A stretch of 64,000 bases of DNA from an uncultured Collinsella sp. (GTDB lineage Bacteria > Actinomycetota > Coriobacteriia > Coriobacteriales > Coriobacteriaceae), in contig UQIG01000008.1 in assembly GCA_900541135.1 (NCBI GenBank), positions 13,703 through 77,702 of the forward strand, written 5' to 3'. The position numbers and the translations under genes were made by a program. Below, piece by piece: positions 33,364 through 42,123 of this stretch. The notes under the pieces were generated by a model. It was not told the DNA's origin and ran no database searches. It saw nothing but the letters and a program-made list of their open reading frames with translations. Every line of letters begins with the position of its first letter. Position 1 is the stretch's first letter.

Positions 33364-33395
33364 AGGGGCCCGCATCCGATAGGATACGGGCCCCT
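33364..33395. terminator. Bidirectional terminator between the VirD4-like gene and pgi
   Basis: Arms AGGGGCCCGCATCC and GGATACGGGCCCCT, one mismatch, 4-base loop, between convergent genes. Confidence 0.7.
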
Positions 33396-33427
33396 GACTA
33401 TAAGGCGCGATGCGTTAACAGCAGCGA

Positions 33428-35122
33428 CTACTTGCGATGCGCGCGATAGAACTCGATGAGCGCCTGGGTCGAAGCGTCCTGCTCGGCCTTGGCGGCGTCA
33501 TCGTGGAAGGCCGGGGTAATCTGCTTGGCAAGCTGCTTGCCCAGCTCGACGCCCCACTGGTCGTAGGAGTCGATGCCCCAGACCGTGCCCTCGACAAACG
33601 TGATGTGCTCGTACAGGGCGATGAGCTCGCCGAGTGCGAACGGGGTCAGCGTGTCGCCGAAGATCGAGGTCGTCGGGCGATTGCCCTCAAAGCAACGGGC
33701 CGGGACGATCTGCTCGGGCGTGCCCTCGGCACGAACCTCATCGGCCGTCTTACCAAAGGCGAGCGCCTTGGTCTGGGCCAGGAAGTTGCCCAGGAACAGC
33801 TCGTGGACATCCTGGCCGCTGTCGGTCGCAGGGTTGGCGGTATTGGCGAAGGCGATGAAGTCGGCCGGAACCACCACAGTGCCCTGGTGCAGCAGCTGAT
33901 AGAAGGCATGCTGGCCGTTGGTGCCGGGCTCGCCCCAGAAGATCTCACCGGTGTCGGAGGTCACGGCGCTGCCGTCCCAGCGGACATGCTTGCCGTTGGA
34001 CTCCATGGTGAGCTGCTGCAGGTAGGCCGGGAAGCGGTGCAGGTACTGGCAGTACGGCAGCACGGCGTGGCTCTTGGAACCGAAGAAGTTGACGTACCAG
34101 ACATTGAGCAGGCCCATCAGCGCGACGGCGTTGTTCTCGAGCGGGGTGTTGCAGAAGTACTCGTCGATGGCGTGGAAGCCCTCGAGGAACTGCTGGAAGC
34201 GCTCGGGGCCGAGCACGACGATCAGCGACAGGCCCACGGCGGAGTCAACGGAATAGCGGCCACCGACCCAGTTCCAGAAACCGAAGGCGTTGGCGGGGTC
34301 GATACCGAAGGCCTCGACCTTCTCGAGTGCGGTGGAGACGGCGACGAAGTGCTTTGCCACGGCCTCGGCGTTCTGCTCATCGGAGCCGTCGATGGCGCCC
34401 TGAGCCTTGAGCCGCTCGAGCATCCAGGTCTTGACCTCGCGAGCGTTGGTGAGGGTCTCGAGCGTGGTGAAGGTCTTGGAGACGATGATCACGAGAGTAG
34501 TCTCGGGATCCAGGCCCTTGAGCTTCTCGGCCTGGTCGTTGGGGTCGATGTTGGAGATGTAGCGGCAGTCGATACCGGCGTCGGCATAGGGACGCAGAGC
34601 CTCGTAGGCCATGACCGGGCCCAGGTCGGAGCCGCCGATGCCGATGGACACCAGATGCTCGATCTTCTTGCCGGTAACGCCCTTCCACTCACCGGAGCGC
34701 ACGCGCTCGGCGAAGGCATACATGCGGTCGAGGACCTCGTGCACGTCGGCGACGACGTCCTGGCCGTCGACGATGAGCTGGCCCTTCTCGCTTGCCGGGC
34801 GGCGCAGCGCGGTGTGCAGGACAGCGCGGTCCTCGGTAGTGTTGATGTGCTCGCCAGAGAACATGGCGTCGCGGCGCTCCTCGAGCTTCACCTCGCGGGC
34901 AAGATCGCACAGCAGCTTGACGGTCTCATCGGTCACCAGGTTCTTCGACAGATCGAAGTGCAGGTCACCGGCGTCAAAGCTCAGCTTGTTCACGCGCTCG
35001 GCATCGGCGGCGAACCAGGCCTTGAGGTCGATACCCTCGGCCTCGAGCTTCTCCTGATGGGCCTCGAGTGCCTTCCAAGCGGCAGTCGACGTAGCATCGA
35101 TAGGTGCGGCAACAGTTGCCAT
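33428..35122 (-). CDS. pgi: Glucose-6-phosphate isomerase
   Basis: Interconverts glucose 6-phosphate and fructose 6-phosphate. 564 residues, the long PGI form. Signatures: VSIGIGGSDLGPVMAYEAL, IIVSKTFTTLETLTNA, FWNWVGGRYSVDSAVGLSL (PGI signature 1 region) and GIDSYDQWGVELGKQLA (signature 2). The ATG at 35122 has GAGGAGG; the open frame extends a few codons upstream. Confidence 0.96.
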   Translation of the reverse strand: MATVAAPIDATSTAAWKALEAHQEKLEAEGIDLKAWFAADAERVNKLSFDAGDLHFDLSKNLVTDETVKLLCDLAREVKLEERRDAMFSGEHINTTEDRAVLHTALRRPASEKGQLIVDGQDVVADVHEVLDRMYAFAERVRSGEWKGVTGKKIEHLVSIGIGGSDLGPVMAYEALRPYADAGIDCRYISNIDPNDQAEKLKGLDPETTLVIIVSKTFTTLETLTNAREVKTWMLERLKAQGAIDGSDEQNAEAVAKHFVAVSTALEKVEAFGIDPANAFGFWNWVGGRYSVDSAVGLSLIVVLGPERFQQFLEGFHAIDEYFCNTPLENNAVALMGLLNVWYVNFFGSKSHAVLPYCQYLHRFPAYLQQLTMESNGKHVRWDGSAVTSDTGEIFWGEPGTNGQHAFYQLLHQGTVVVPADFIAFANTANPATDSGQDVHELFLGNFLAQTKALAFGKTADEVRAEGTPEQIVPARCFEGNRPTTSIFGDTLTPFALGELIALYEHITFVEGTVWGIDSYDQWGVELGKQLAKQITPAFHDDAAKAEQDASTQALIEFYRAHRK

Positions 35123-35322
35123 AGAGTCCTCCTCAGCATACGGGCGCACGCCTCCATGCGCCCGGACATTCAGATGCCACTATTCTAGCGCAGGTCAAGA
35201 CTACAATCAGCGAGCGTTGCCAATCGGCCCCCCAAACGGCAACCGATTAAAAAGGGACAGGCTTATTTTGGCAGGTCAAACGCTTTACCAACCAAAAATA
35301 ACCCGTCCTTTTATGGCAAATA

Positions 35323-35898
35323 TTAGGCCGCGGCGCAGATGCTACCGAGCAACTCACGCAGAGGAGACCCGATGCCCTCCAGCAGTTCGGGCGCGATAAT
35401 GGCAAAAACGGGAACCTCACCGGTGCCCACGACAGCAGGCGCCTTGCCCTCCGAGAGAATGCATCCATAAGGGACAAAACCGTCTTCGCCGGCATCGAGC
35501 GCCGCCATGCGACGCGCGAGCTCGCGCGCAAAGCCAGCAGTATCGGCATCGCCAATCGCCAGGACAAAGTCCACGCCTTCGTCGGTCGCCAGGGCCACGG
35601 CTTCGTCGATCAGTTCGTCTCCCCCGTCGCCCCCAACCGAGCCGCAGCGGAAAAGTACGCGCTCGAGCAGAGCTCGATCAACCGAGCCGAGTGCCGCCGA
35701 GACAAGCTCATCACGCGTATGCTTGTCACCGCCCAGCACGACCAGCGCCTTAGTGCCGCCGTAGTGAGCGACCAATCGTCCACACCAGCGAGCCACGTCC
35801 CCATCCGCAACAAGGCGTGTCGGCATACCAAACCCATAATTGACCATCGTTTCCACAACCCTTCCGTGCATGTAGGTGGCACCAATCGCTAGGCTCAT
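35323..35898 (-). CDS. Truncated iron-containing alcohol dehydrogenase-like protein (N-terminal domain only)
   Basis: 191 residues corresponding only to the NAD(P)-binding half of the iron-ADH/BDH family: VNYGFGMPTRLVADGDV, GGTKALVVLGGDKHT, EAVALATDEGVDFVLAIGDADTAGFARELA, then GCILSEGKAPAVVGTGEVPVFAI. The C-terminal helical domain with the metal-binding His residues is absent, and the family GGGS motif reads IGDAD. The frame is intact and neighbours show no remnant of the missing half, so it may be a decayed gene or a repurposed domain. Confidence 0.6.
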   Translation of the reverse strand: MSLAIGATYMHGRVVETMVNYGFGMPTRLVADGDVARWCGRLVAHYGGTKALVVLGGDKHTRDELVSAALGSVDRALLERVLFRCGSVGGDGGDELIDEAVALATDEGVDFVLAIGDADTAGFARELARRMAALDAGEDGFVPYGCILSEGKAPAVVGTGEVPVFAIIAPELLEGIGSPLRELLGSICAAA

Positions 35899-36011
35899 GC
35901 TACGAAGCGAGGTTTTCCGAGCTGTTTCACACTCTTTAGGGCTGCGTTAAATACCCGATGCAACCGCACGACCATACCTACCAAAACAAACCAGTCCCTT
36001 TTTGACAGGTT

Positions 36012-36071
36012 TTGACGATGTCCGGACGAGCGGGTATTATCGAACAGATATTCGATAAGAACATGTGTTTG
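36012..36071 (+). promoter_or_regulatory. SOS promoter with two LexA boxes
   Basis: TTGACG (36012-36017), 17 bases, TATTAT (36035-36040). Directly downstream lie CGAACAGATATTCG (36041-36054) and AGAACATGTGTTTG (36058-36071), each 13 of 14 matches to the Gram-positive LexA consensus CGAACRNRYGTTYG. Binding there would block initiation of the Y-family polymerase gene. Confidence 0.75.
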
Positions 36072-36083
36072 ATGGGAGGACGC

Positions 36084-37589
36084 GTGGGGCACGAGCGTCA
36101 CACCTATATCTGCATCGACCTCAAGACGTTTTACGCTAGCGTCGAGTGCGTCGACCGCGGACTCAACCCGCTCACCACCAACCTGGTCGTTGCCGACGAA
36201 TCGCGCGGGCGCACGACCATCTGCCTCGCCATCACACAGGCCATGAAGGACTTAGGGATTCACAATCGCTGCCGTCTGTTTGAGATTCCCGACGGCATCG
36301 ACTACATCAAAGCCGTACCGCGCATGCAGCACTACATGGAAGTGTCGGCGAAAATCTACGGTATCTATCTGGAATACGTCAGCCCCCAGGACGTGCACGT
36401 CTACTCCATCGATGAGTGCTTTATCGACGTGACGCCCTATCTGGACCTCTATCACACAGATGCGGAAGGGCTCGCCTGCACGCTGCGCGACGAGGTCTTG
36501 GCGCGCACCGGCATCACGGCGACGGTCGGCATCGGCCCCAACCTATTCCAGGCCAAGGTGGCGCTCGACGTCACCGCCAAGCACGTACCCAGCCGCATCG
36601 GCATACTCGACGACGAGACCTTTCGCAAAGAGATCTGGCCCCATCGTCCCATCACCGATATCTGGGGCATCGGCCCCGGCGTGGCAGCACGACTCGAAAA
36701 GTATGGCGTCTACGACCTGATGGGTGTCGCCGCACTCGACGAGAACCTGCTCTACGACGAGTTCGGCGTCAATGCCGAATATCTCATCGACCACGCCTTT
36801 GGGCGCGAACCGACAACCATCGCCGATATCCAAGCCTATCGCCCGCAAGCAACTTCGACCACCACAGGACAGGTGCTCTCGAAGGGCTATACCTACGAGC
36901 AGGCCTACACCGTCTTGCGCGAGATGGTCGACAACGCCGTGTTGGACTTGGTCGATAAGCACGTAGTCTGCGACAGCATCTCGCTCTTTGTGGGCTACGC
37001 GAGCGAGCGCGCTGACATACGCCGCCTCGACGCCAGCGGTACAGCGCAATATGTGGACGGATGCGGCCACCTGCGCTCGAGCACATCAAGTATCGAACCC
37101 ACCGCAACCGCCGGCCCCGAGCTCGCGCCCCGTGCTCCCAAGCCCGTCCAGCGCGATGACGAACGGCGCCACCAGGTGCGCGAAGCGCAGGCAATCGATG
37201 GTATCTTTGTGGGAGAGCATGGCAGCAAACCGCGTGGTGGCTATGCCGCACTCTTTGCGCACTCCAACGCCTCGCGAAAGCTGCCCGAGCGTACCAATTC
37301 GTTCAAGAAGATCATGGGCTATTTCGATGAGCTCTGGGCGCAGACTGTCGATCCCAAACGACCGGTCAAGCGCATCAACCTGGGCTTTAGCAATCTTGTG
37401 CCCGAGGAATTTGCCACCATCGATCTGTTCAGCGATATCGAGGCCGATGAGCGCGAGCGCGACCTGGCGCGCGCCGTCCTGGCCGTGAAAGGCAAGTACG
37501 GCAAGAACGCGCTCGTCAAGGGATTAAGCTTTACCGCCGGCGCCACCGCGCGCGAACGCAACGACCAAGTTGGAGGACACCGTGCCTAA
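36084..37589 (+). CDS. Y-family DNA polymerase (DinB/UmuC-like, translesion synthesis)
   Basis: 501 residues. Motifs: YICIDLKTFYASVECVDRG (first metal Asp), VVADESRGRTTICLAIT, and VYSIDECFIDVTPYL (catalytic Asp-Glu), then the HhH region WGIGPGVAARLEKYGV. The long C-terminal part resembles Gram-positive UvrX/YqjW-type polymerases. Start uncertain: the GTG at 36084 has GGGAGG, but ATGs at 36063 and 36072 also lie after the predicted transcription start. The YolD-like gene follows with an 8-base overlap; such pairs act in SOS mutagenesis. Confidence 0.88.
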   Translation: MGHERHTYICIDLKTFYASVECVDRGLNPLTTNLVVADESRGRTTICLAITQAMKDLGIHNRCRLFEIPDGIDYIKAVPRMQHYMEVSAKIYGIYLEYVSPQDVHVYSIDECFIDVTPYLDLYHTDAEGLACTLRDEVLARTGITATVGIGPNLFQAKVALDVTAKHVPSRIGILDDETFRKEIWPHRPITDIWGIGPGVAARLEKYGVYDLMGVAALDENLLYDEFGVNAEYLIDHAFGREPTTIADIQAYRPQATSTTTGQVLSKGYTYEQAYTVLREMVDNAVLDLVDKHVVCDSISLFVGYASERADIRRLDASGTAQYVDGCGHLRSSTSSIEPTATAGPELAPRAPKPVQRDDERRHQVREAQAIDGIFVGEHGSKPRGGYAALFAHSNASRKLPERTNSFKKIMGYFDELWAQTVDPKRPVKRINLGFSNLVPEEFATIDLFSDIEADERERDLARAVLAVKGKYGKNALVKGLSFTAGATARERNDQVGGHRA

Positions 37590-38007
37590 ACCCAAACAAC
37601 AGCCCGTGCGCCCGCCGACCGCCTTCGAGCGCCTGGCGGACCCCGAGGGCAGACGCCGCGCCGCCGACCCCAGCCTCACAGCCAACGGTGCCGTGCGCGC
37701 CAACCGCGCCGCACAGTTTATGCCCTTTGCCGCCCTCACGGGATACTACGAACTCGTGCGCAAGCAGGAAATCACCGTCGAGCCAAAACGTGAGCTCACG
37801 GAAGAAAAAGCCCTCGTGCTTTCTAAAAAGCTCGAGGGTCTCAAACGTGGCGACCTGGTCCGCGTCACCTATTACGATACGTACGGCTATCGCTCCCGCA
37901 CCGGCATCCTTGACGAAGTACTCCCTGCCTTCAGGCTCCTCAAGCTCCGAGACATCGCCATCGACTTCGACGACATCCAAGACATCGAACTGCGCGGACG
38001 AGCCTAG
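37582..38007 (+). CDS. YolD-like protein
   Basis: 141 residues with the YolD pattern RAAQFMPFAALTGYYELV, and LKRGDLVRVTYYDTYGYRSRTGIL. YolD-like proteins are encoded beside UmuC-type polymerases in Gram-positives and are thought to act like UmuD. The start is a GTG with GGAGG 5 bases upstream, and the gene overlaps the polymerase stop, so it shares the LexA control. Confidence 0.85.
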   Translation: MPKPKQQPVRPPTAFERLADPEGRRRAADPSLTANGAVRANRAAQFMPFAALTGYYELVRKQEITVEPKRELTEEKALVLSKKLEGLKRGDLVRVTYYDTYGYRSRTGILDEVLPAFRLLKLRDIAIDFDDIQDIELRGRA

Positions 38008-38033
38008 CCAAGGAAGCGCATCCAGAGCGACGC

Positions 38034-38417
38034 TTACAGCGTCATGACGTAGTAGCCCGCGTCTTTCACGGCCGTCTCGAGGACACCGCGATCAACCGGC
38101 TGCTTAGAGCGCACGCGTGCCGTGTGGTCCGCATACGTCACCGTTGCCCACACGCCATCCAGTGCATTGAGGGCATTGGCTACGTTCTGAGCGCAGCCGT
38201 CACAGCTCATGCCGCCGATGAGTAGCTCATCGCTATAGGGGTAGTGCGATGCATCGGTATCCACCACAACAACCTTTTTGGCTTTCTTGCCGCTCGCGCC
38301 ATCGCTGCAGCAACTCTTCCCGTGTGTCGAAGCGGCAATGCGACGCAGTCCAAAAAACATGCCGACGGCAATGACGGCCAGCACGATGAGATTCGCAGGG
38401 TTGAGCAAGTCACTCAT
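38034..38417 (-). CDS. Membrane-anchored heavy-metal-associated (HMA) domain protein
   Basis: 127 residues: one N-terminal transmembrane helix (LIVLAVIAVGMFFGLRRIA), a short Cys-containing linker (GKSCCSDGASGKKAKK), then an HMA ferredoxin-like domain with the metal motif GMSCDGCAQNVANAL. Likely a copper-type metal-binding protein or a FeoB-associated-like small protein; no ATPase gene is adjacent. The ATG at 38417 has AAGGGG. Confidence 0.8.
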   Translation of the reverse strand: MSDLLNPANLIVLAVIAVGMFFGLRRIAASTHGKSCCSDGASGKKAKKVVVVDTDASHYPYSDELLIGGMSCDGCAQNVANALNALDGVWATVTYADHTARVRSKQPVDRGVLETAVKDAGYYVMTL

Positions 38418-38525
38418 GCGTTCCCCTTTCAAGTAGCCCTATCTAGATACCCCCATGGGGTGTCCCCATCTTAACCCAAAATCATGTCCGTTCGGTCAAT
38501 TAGTTTCCCTATTCAAACTTTTTTG

Positions 38526-38553
38526 TTGACCATGGCTTACTTTCGTGTATAAG
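38526..38553 (+). promoter_or_regulatory. Promoter of the DUF3793-flavodoxin operon
   Basis: TTGACC, 16 bases, TATAAG, then 38 bases to the GTG start at 38592. The sequence after the -10 includes CCTAGGCTAAC, a partial resemblance to an iron-repressor half-site that I would not rely on. Confidence 0.55.
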
Positions 38554-38591
38554 TTTTCCTAGGCTAACAGTTTAGATCCGTAAGGAGCGCC

Positions 38592-39296
38592 GTGACCCGA
38601 ACCATAGACATTCCAACGTTTCAGGCAGCGATCGTGCGCAACTGCTCTCCCACGCTCGCGGGCATCAAGCCGGCATCGCTCTTTACCTATCCAGGCACCT
38701 ACGCCCACGGGGACGGCTCGACCGCAACCGAAACCATCGCAGAACGCCGAGCACGCCTGCTCAACGTTATCGCCCAGTGCAATCGCGAGCTTGACCCGTT
38801 CGGTATCCACCTGAGTGTTTTGGTCTGGCGGCCCTGCGGAGCGCTCATGTATATGTACCGAGCCAAAAGCCTCACCACCTATTTCGCAGACCCTCGCGCC
38901 CAAACGGCGCTCGCCTCGGAAGGCTACGACACGAGAGACCTTTCGACATGCCTTGTGCATTTGGCATCACGCATCACGCGCGCGAGCAATAACGTCGCGG
39001 AATGCGCCTGTAGCCAGACTCGATGCGCACTACCCCAGCAAACTAGCTGCAGCAACGACTGCACCTGCGAGTTTCCGCACGAAATAGGCTACTTCCTTGG
39101 ATACCCCTACGACGACGTACACGAGTTTATCGTCCAGCGCGGCGAGAACTACAAGGTCTTTGGGGCCTGGAAGGTCTACGAAAATGTCGAGCAGGCGCTT
39201 GCGACGTTTGATGCCTACCGTGCCTGCACCCAATACCTCACCCTTGTCTATCAGCAGGGCTGCAGCCTGGCGCAACTTGCCCAGGCAACCCGATAG
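38592..39296 (+). CDS. DUF3793 family protein
   Basis: 234 residues with the DUF3793 landmarks: LAGIKPASLFTYPG, LSVLVWRPCGALMYMYR, FPHEIGYFLGYPYDDVHEFIVQRGENYKVFGAWKVYEN and the Cys-rich stretch CACSQTRCALPQQTSCSNDC. Function unknown; the family is usually encoded beside flavodoxin, as here. The start is a GTG at 38592 with AAGGAG upstream. Confidence 0.85.
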   Translation: MTRTIDIPTFQAAIVRNCSPTLAGIKPASLFTYPGTYAHGDGSTATETIAERRARLLNVIAQCNRELDPFGIHLSVLVWRPCGALMYMYRAKSLTTYFADPRAQTALASEGYDTRDLSTCLVHLASRITRASNNVAECACSQTRCALPQQTSCSNDCTCEFPHEIGYFLGYPYDDVHEFIVQRGENYKVFGAWKVYENVEQALATFDAYRACTQYLTLVYQQGCSLAQLAQATR

Positions 39297-39341
39297 AACG
39301 TACAAGCTGCGGCCAGCGCCGCACGACCGAAAGGACAAAAC

Positions 39342-39761
39342 ATGAGCAAGATCACCGTCGTCTATTGGAGCGGCACGGGCAATACCGAGGCCATGGCAAA
39401 CTTTGTCGCCGAAGGCGCCACGTCCGCGGGCGCCGAGGCCGAAGTCATCCCCTGCGCCGACTTCTCTGCCGACAAGGCCGCCGACTATGATGCCTTCGCC
39501 TTCGGCTGCCCCGCCATGGGCTCCGAGGAGCTTGAATACGATGAGTTCCAGCCGATGTGGAACGAGGTCAAGGAGACTCTCGGCGACAAGAAGGTCGTCC
39601 TCTTTGGCTCTTATTCGTGGGCCGAGGGCGAATGGATGGACAACTGGAAGGCGGACGCCGACGAGGCGGGTGTTAACGTCGTCGATTCCGTCATCTGCTA
39701 CGACGCCCCCGACGATGAGGGCGAGGCGGCCTGCCGCGCCCTTGGAGCCGAGCTCGCCTAG
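39342..39761 (+). CDS. Flavodoxin (short-chain)
   Basis: 139 residues. FMN phosphate loop WSGTGNTEAMANFV, then FGCPAMGSEELEYDEFQPMW and VVLFGSYSWAEGEWMDNW, which is the standard clostridial-type flavodoxin pattern. Low-potential electron carrier. It follows the DUF3793 gene by 45 bases and is closed by a strong terminator. Confidence 0.92.
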   Translation: MSKITVVYWSGTGNTEAMANFVAEGATSAGAEAEVIPCADFSADKAADYDAFAFGCPAMGSEELEYDEFQPMWNEVKETLGDKKVVLFGSYSWAEGEWMDNWKADADEAGVNVVDSVICYDAPDDEGEAACRALGAELA

Positions 39762-39818
39762 CGGCAATGAGCTCCGCCCGTAACGCGCTCTGCACCAAAA
39801 CACATTCGCGTCCCAACA

Positions 39819-39853
39819 AAAACGGGAGCCGGATCACATCCGGCTCCCGTTTT
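39819..39853. terminator. Bidirectional terminator between flavodoxin and the ABC operon
   Basis: A perfect 15-bp stem AAAACGGGAGCCGGA with its complement ending in TTTT, 5-base loop. Confidence 0.9.
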
Positions 39854-39878
39854 CTGCTATGTCAGTCATATAAAGCGG

Positions 39879-40631
39879 CTACGAGATATTGCCCAAGAAC
39901 GCCTTGGTGCGCTCGCTCTTGGGGTGGTCGAAGACCTCGCTCGGCGTACCCTCTTCCACAATGACGCCGCCGTCCATAAAGACGACGCGGTCGGCGACAT
40001 CGCGGGCAAAGCCCATCTCGTGCGTCACGACGATCATGGTCATACCGTCGTGCGCCAGGTCGCGCATGACGCCCAGGACGTCGCGCACGAGCTCAGGGTC
40101 GAGCGCCGAGGTGGCCTCGTCAAAGAGCATGACGTGCGGGTTCATCGACAGGGCGCGGGCGATGGCAACGCGCTGCTGCTGGCCGCCCGAGAGCTGGCTC
40201 GGCATAAAGTCGATACGCTCGGCAAGACCGACCTTGGTCAGCTCCTCGACGGCAATCTTCTCGGCCTCTTCCTTGCTGCGCTTGAGCACCTTCTGCTGCG
40301 CGAGCATGACGTTCTTTTTGACTGAGAGGTGCGGGAACAAATTGAACTGCTGGAACACCATACCCAGATGCGTGCGCACCTTGTTAAGGTCGACGCCCTT
40401 GGCGCACACGTCCACACCCTCGACGATAATCGAGCCGCTCGTGGGATGCTCCAGACGATTGATGCAGCGAAGCATCGTCGACTTGCCCGAGCCCGAGGGG
40501 CCCAAGACCACAACGACCTCACCCTTGTGCACATCCAGATCGATATCGCGCAGGACCACGTTGTCGCCAAAGGCCTTCTGGAGGTTCTTGATGCTGACGA
40601 CGACCTCGTTCGAGTTATTGGTTTCGCTCAT
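39879..40631 (-). CDS. Polar amino acid ABC transporter, ATP-binding protein
   Basis: 250 residues, GlnQ/ArtP-like: Walker A GPSGSGKST, Q-loop GMVFQQFNLFPHLSV, signature LSGGQQQRVAIARAL, Walker B VMLFDEATSALDPE, switch His in VVTHEMGFARDVADR. It energises the permease gene immediately upstream on the same strand. Substrate of the group (glutamine, arginine, cystine or other) is not determined. Confidence 0.93.
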   Translation of the reverse strand: MSETNNSNEVVVSIKNLQKAFGDNVVLRDIDLDVHKGEVVVVLGPSGSGKSTMLRCINRLEHPTSGSIIVEGVDVCAKGVDLNKVRTHLGMVFQQFNLFPHLSVKKNVMLAQQKVLKRSKEEAEKIAVEELTKVGLAERIDFMPSQLSGGQQQRVAIARALSMNPHVMLFDEATSALDPELVRDVLGVMRDLAHDGMTMIVVTHEMGFARDVADRVVFMDGGVIVEEGTPSEVFDHPKSERTKAFLGNIS

Positions 40632-40643
40632 GATAGGACCTCC

Positions 40644-42005
40644 TTACAGACCGGCGATGTGATCGGCAGGCGTCGCGACAACCTGTCCGGCGCTCTTGGC
40701 GGGACGCTTCTTCTTGGTCTCGGCCGTGCCCAAAAGCCTCGCCTCAAGACCGCTCACCAAGCGAGCGAGCGGCAGGGTGATGACCAGATAGAACAGGGCG
40801 GCAACCACGTACGGTGTAATGGAGCCCGTCGTGGCCACGATGGTACGGGCGTTCATGACGATCTCGACCACGCCCACGGCCGCAAGCAGCGACGTATCCT
40901 TGTAAAGCAAGATAAACTCGCTGGTCAGCGTAGGCAAAACATTGCGGAACGTCTGCGGAATCATAACGTAGAGCAGCGTCTGGAAGGCATTCATGCCCAG
41001 AGAGCGAGCAGCCTCGTTTTGGCCCTTGGGAATCGATTGAATACCGGCACGGAAGATCTCACACAGATAGGCAGACGAATTCATGGCCATGACGATGACG
41101 CCGAGCACGTAGTCATCAACCTTGACGCCGGCCAACGGCAGACCGAAGAACGCGATATAAATCTGCAGGAACGCCGGCGTACCGCGAATGATATTCACGT
41201 AGATACCGGCAAGGCAGCGCAGGATGCGCGACTTGGAAATGCGCATGAGCGATAGGGCGAAACCGAAGGGAATTGCCAGCGGAAACGCCACAAGCACGAT
41301 CGAGAGCGACATGAGGAAGCCCTTGAAGACGATCGGCAGACTCTGGACCAAAATGACCGGGTTCAAGAACAGGCGCAGGAACATATTGGAGTTCCAGGCC
41401 TCGACCCACGGCTGCTCCTTAAGATCGGCCAGGAAGTTATCGAAGGCCGTCACGCCCTTGATCTCCACCGACGGAATCTTGGAGATCTTCTTGGTCGAGC
41501 CATCGGCCAAAGTGTAGGTGCCGCTAAAGGCCTCATCGCCGCCCTCGACGGGGAAGGTCACGCCGTAAACCTCGACACGGAAAAAGCCGCCGGCAGGCGC
41601 CGTCTCGCCAAAGTCAATCTTGAGCGTCTGGCCATCAGCCTTGCACGTGGGTTTCATGGGCGTACGATCCATGAGGTCCTCGCCCGAGAGCATCGTCAAT
41701 CGCGTGTCATCGGTACCAAACGTCGTGCCGTCGACAAACGTCAAAGAAAGACCGCTCAGCTCCTCATCGGCATCGGCCTGGACCTCCCAGGTAATGCGCG
41801 TCTCGGTACCGCCGACCACAGCGCTGCCCGAACCGGTGTTGGGTCGGGCGGTAATCTTTGCGGTCTCAAGCGCCTGAGCGGTCGTGGGCGCATATGCCCC
41901 CACACACACCAGCGCGAGCGCCACGGCCATGACGCAGACTAGCTTTTGGAGCAAGGCGGGCAGTGGAAAACGCTGCTCCACGGCCCCTTTGTTCAGTCGA
42001 GACAA
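40644..42005 (-). CDS. Polar amino acid ABC permease with an extra N-terminal extracellular domain
   Basis: 453 residues, about twice the usual length. The C-terminal ~220 residues are a HisM/GlnP-type permease, with the EAA loop EAARSLGMNAFQTLLYVMIPQ and SEFILLYKDTSLLAAVG. The N-terminal ~200 residues contain a signal-like helix (LVCVMAVALALVCVGAY) and a beta-rich extracellular region (ETRITWEVQADADEELSGL ... SGTYTLADGSTKKI) that I do not recognise. The start is a TTG at 42005 with AGGAG 5 bases upstream; the longer frame runs through the upstream hairpin. Confidence 0.85.
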   Translation of the reverse strand: MSRLNKGAVEQRFPLPALLQKLVCVMAVALALVCVGAYAPTTAQALETAKITARPNTGSGSAVVGGTETRITWEVQADADEELSGLSLTFVDGTTFGTDDTRLTMLSGEDLMDRTPMKPTCKADGQTLKIDFGETAPAGGFFRVEVYGVTFPVEGGDEAFSGTYTLADGSTKKISKIPSVEIKGVTAFDNFLADLKEQPWVEAWNSNMFLRLFLNPVILVQSLPIVFKGFLMSLSIVLVAFPLAIPFGFALSLMRISKSRILRCLAGIYVNIIRGTPAFLQIYIAFFGLPLAGVKVDDYVLGVIVMAMNSSAYLCEIFRAGIQSIPKGQNEAARSLGMNAFQTLLYVMIPQTFRNVLPTLTSEFILLYKDTSLLAAVGVVEIVMNARTIVATTGSITPYVVAALFYLVITLPLARLVSGLEARLLGTAETKKKRPAKSAGQVVATPADHIAGL

Positions 42006-42073
42006 GGTGGCTCCTATCGTAGAAGTTGCCGGCAAAACGAGACGGAAATGCTCTCCGTCAAGAGAAGCGCAAA

Positions 42074-42101
42074 GGCCCTCTCCGCCAAAGCGGAAAGGGC
42101 C
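42074..42101 (-). terminator. Intercistronic hairpin between binding protein and permease genes
   Basis: Arms GGCCCTCTCCGC and GCGGAAAGGGCC with one mismatch and a 4-base loop. Placed after the binding-protein gene, it may terminate most transcripts so the binding protein is made in excess. Confidence 0.65.
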
Positions 42102-42123
42102 CGCGAGCAATCAAGTAGCTATT

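Noticed and set aside
35250..36005. AAAAAGGGAC / GTCCCTTTTT inverted sequences flanking the truncated alcohol-dehydrogenase gene
   Set aside because: Only 10 bases and 700 bp apart; not convincing as terminal repeats of a mobile element.
38546..38580. Iron-repressor (DtxR/IdeR-like) site in the DUF3793-flavodoxin promoter
   Set aside because: Only half of the consensus matches (11 of 19), the other half-site is missing.
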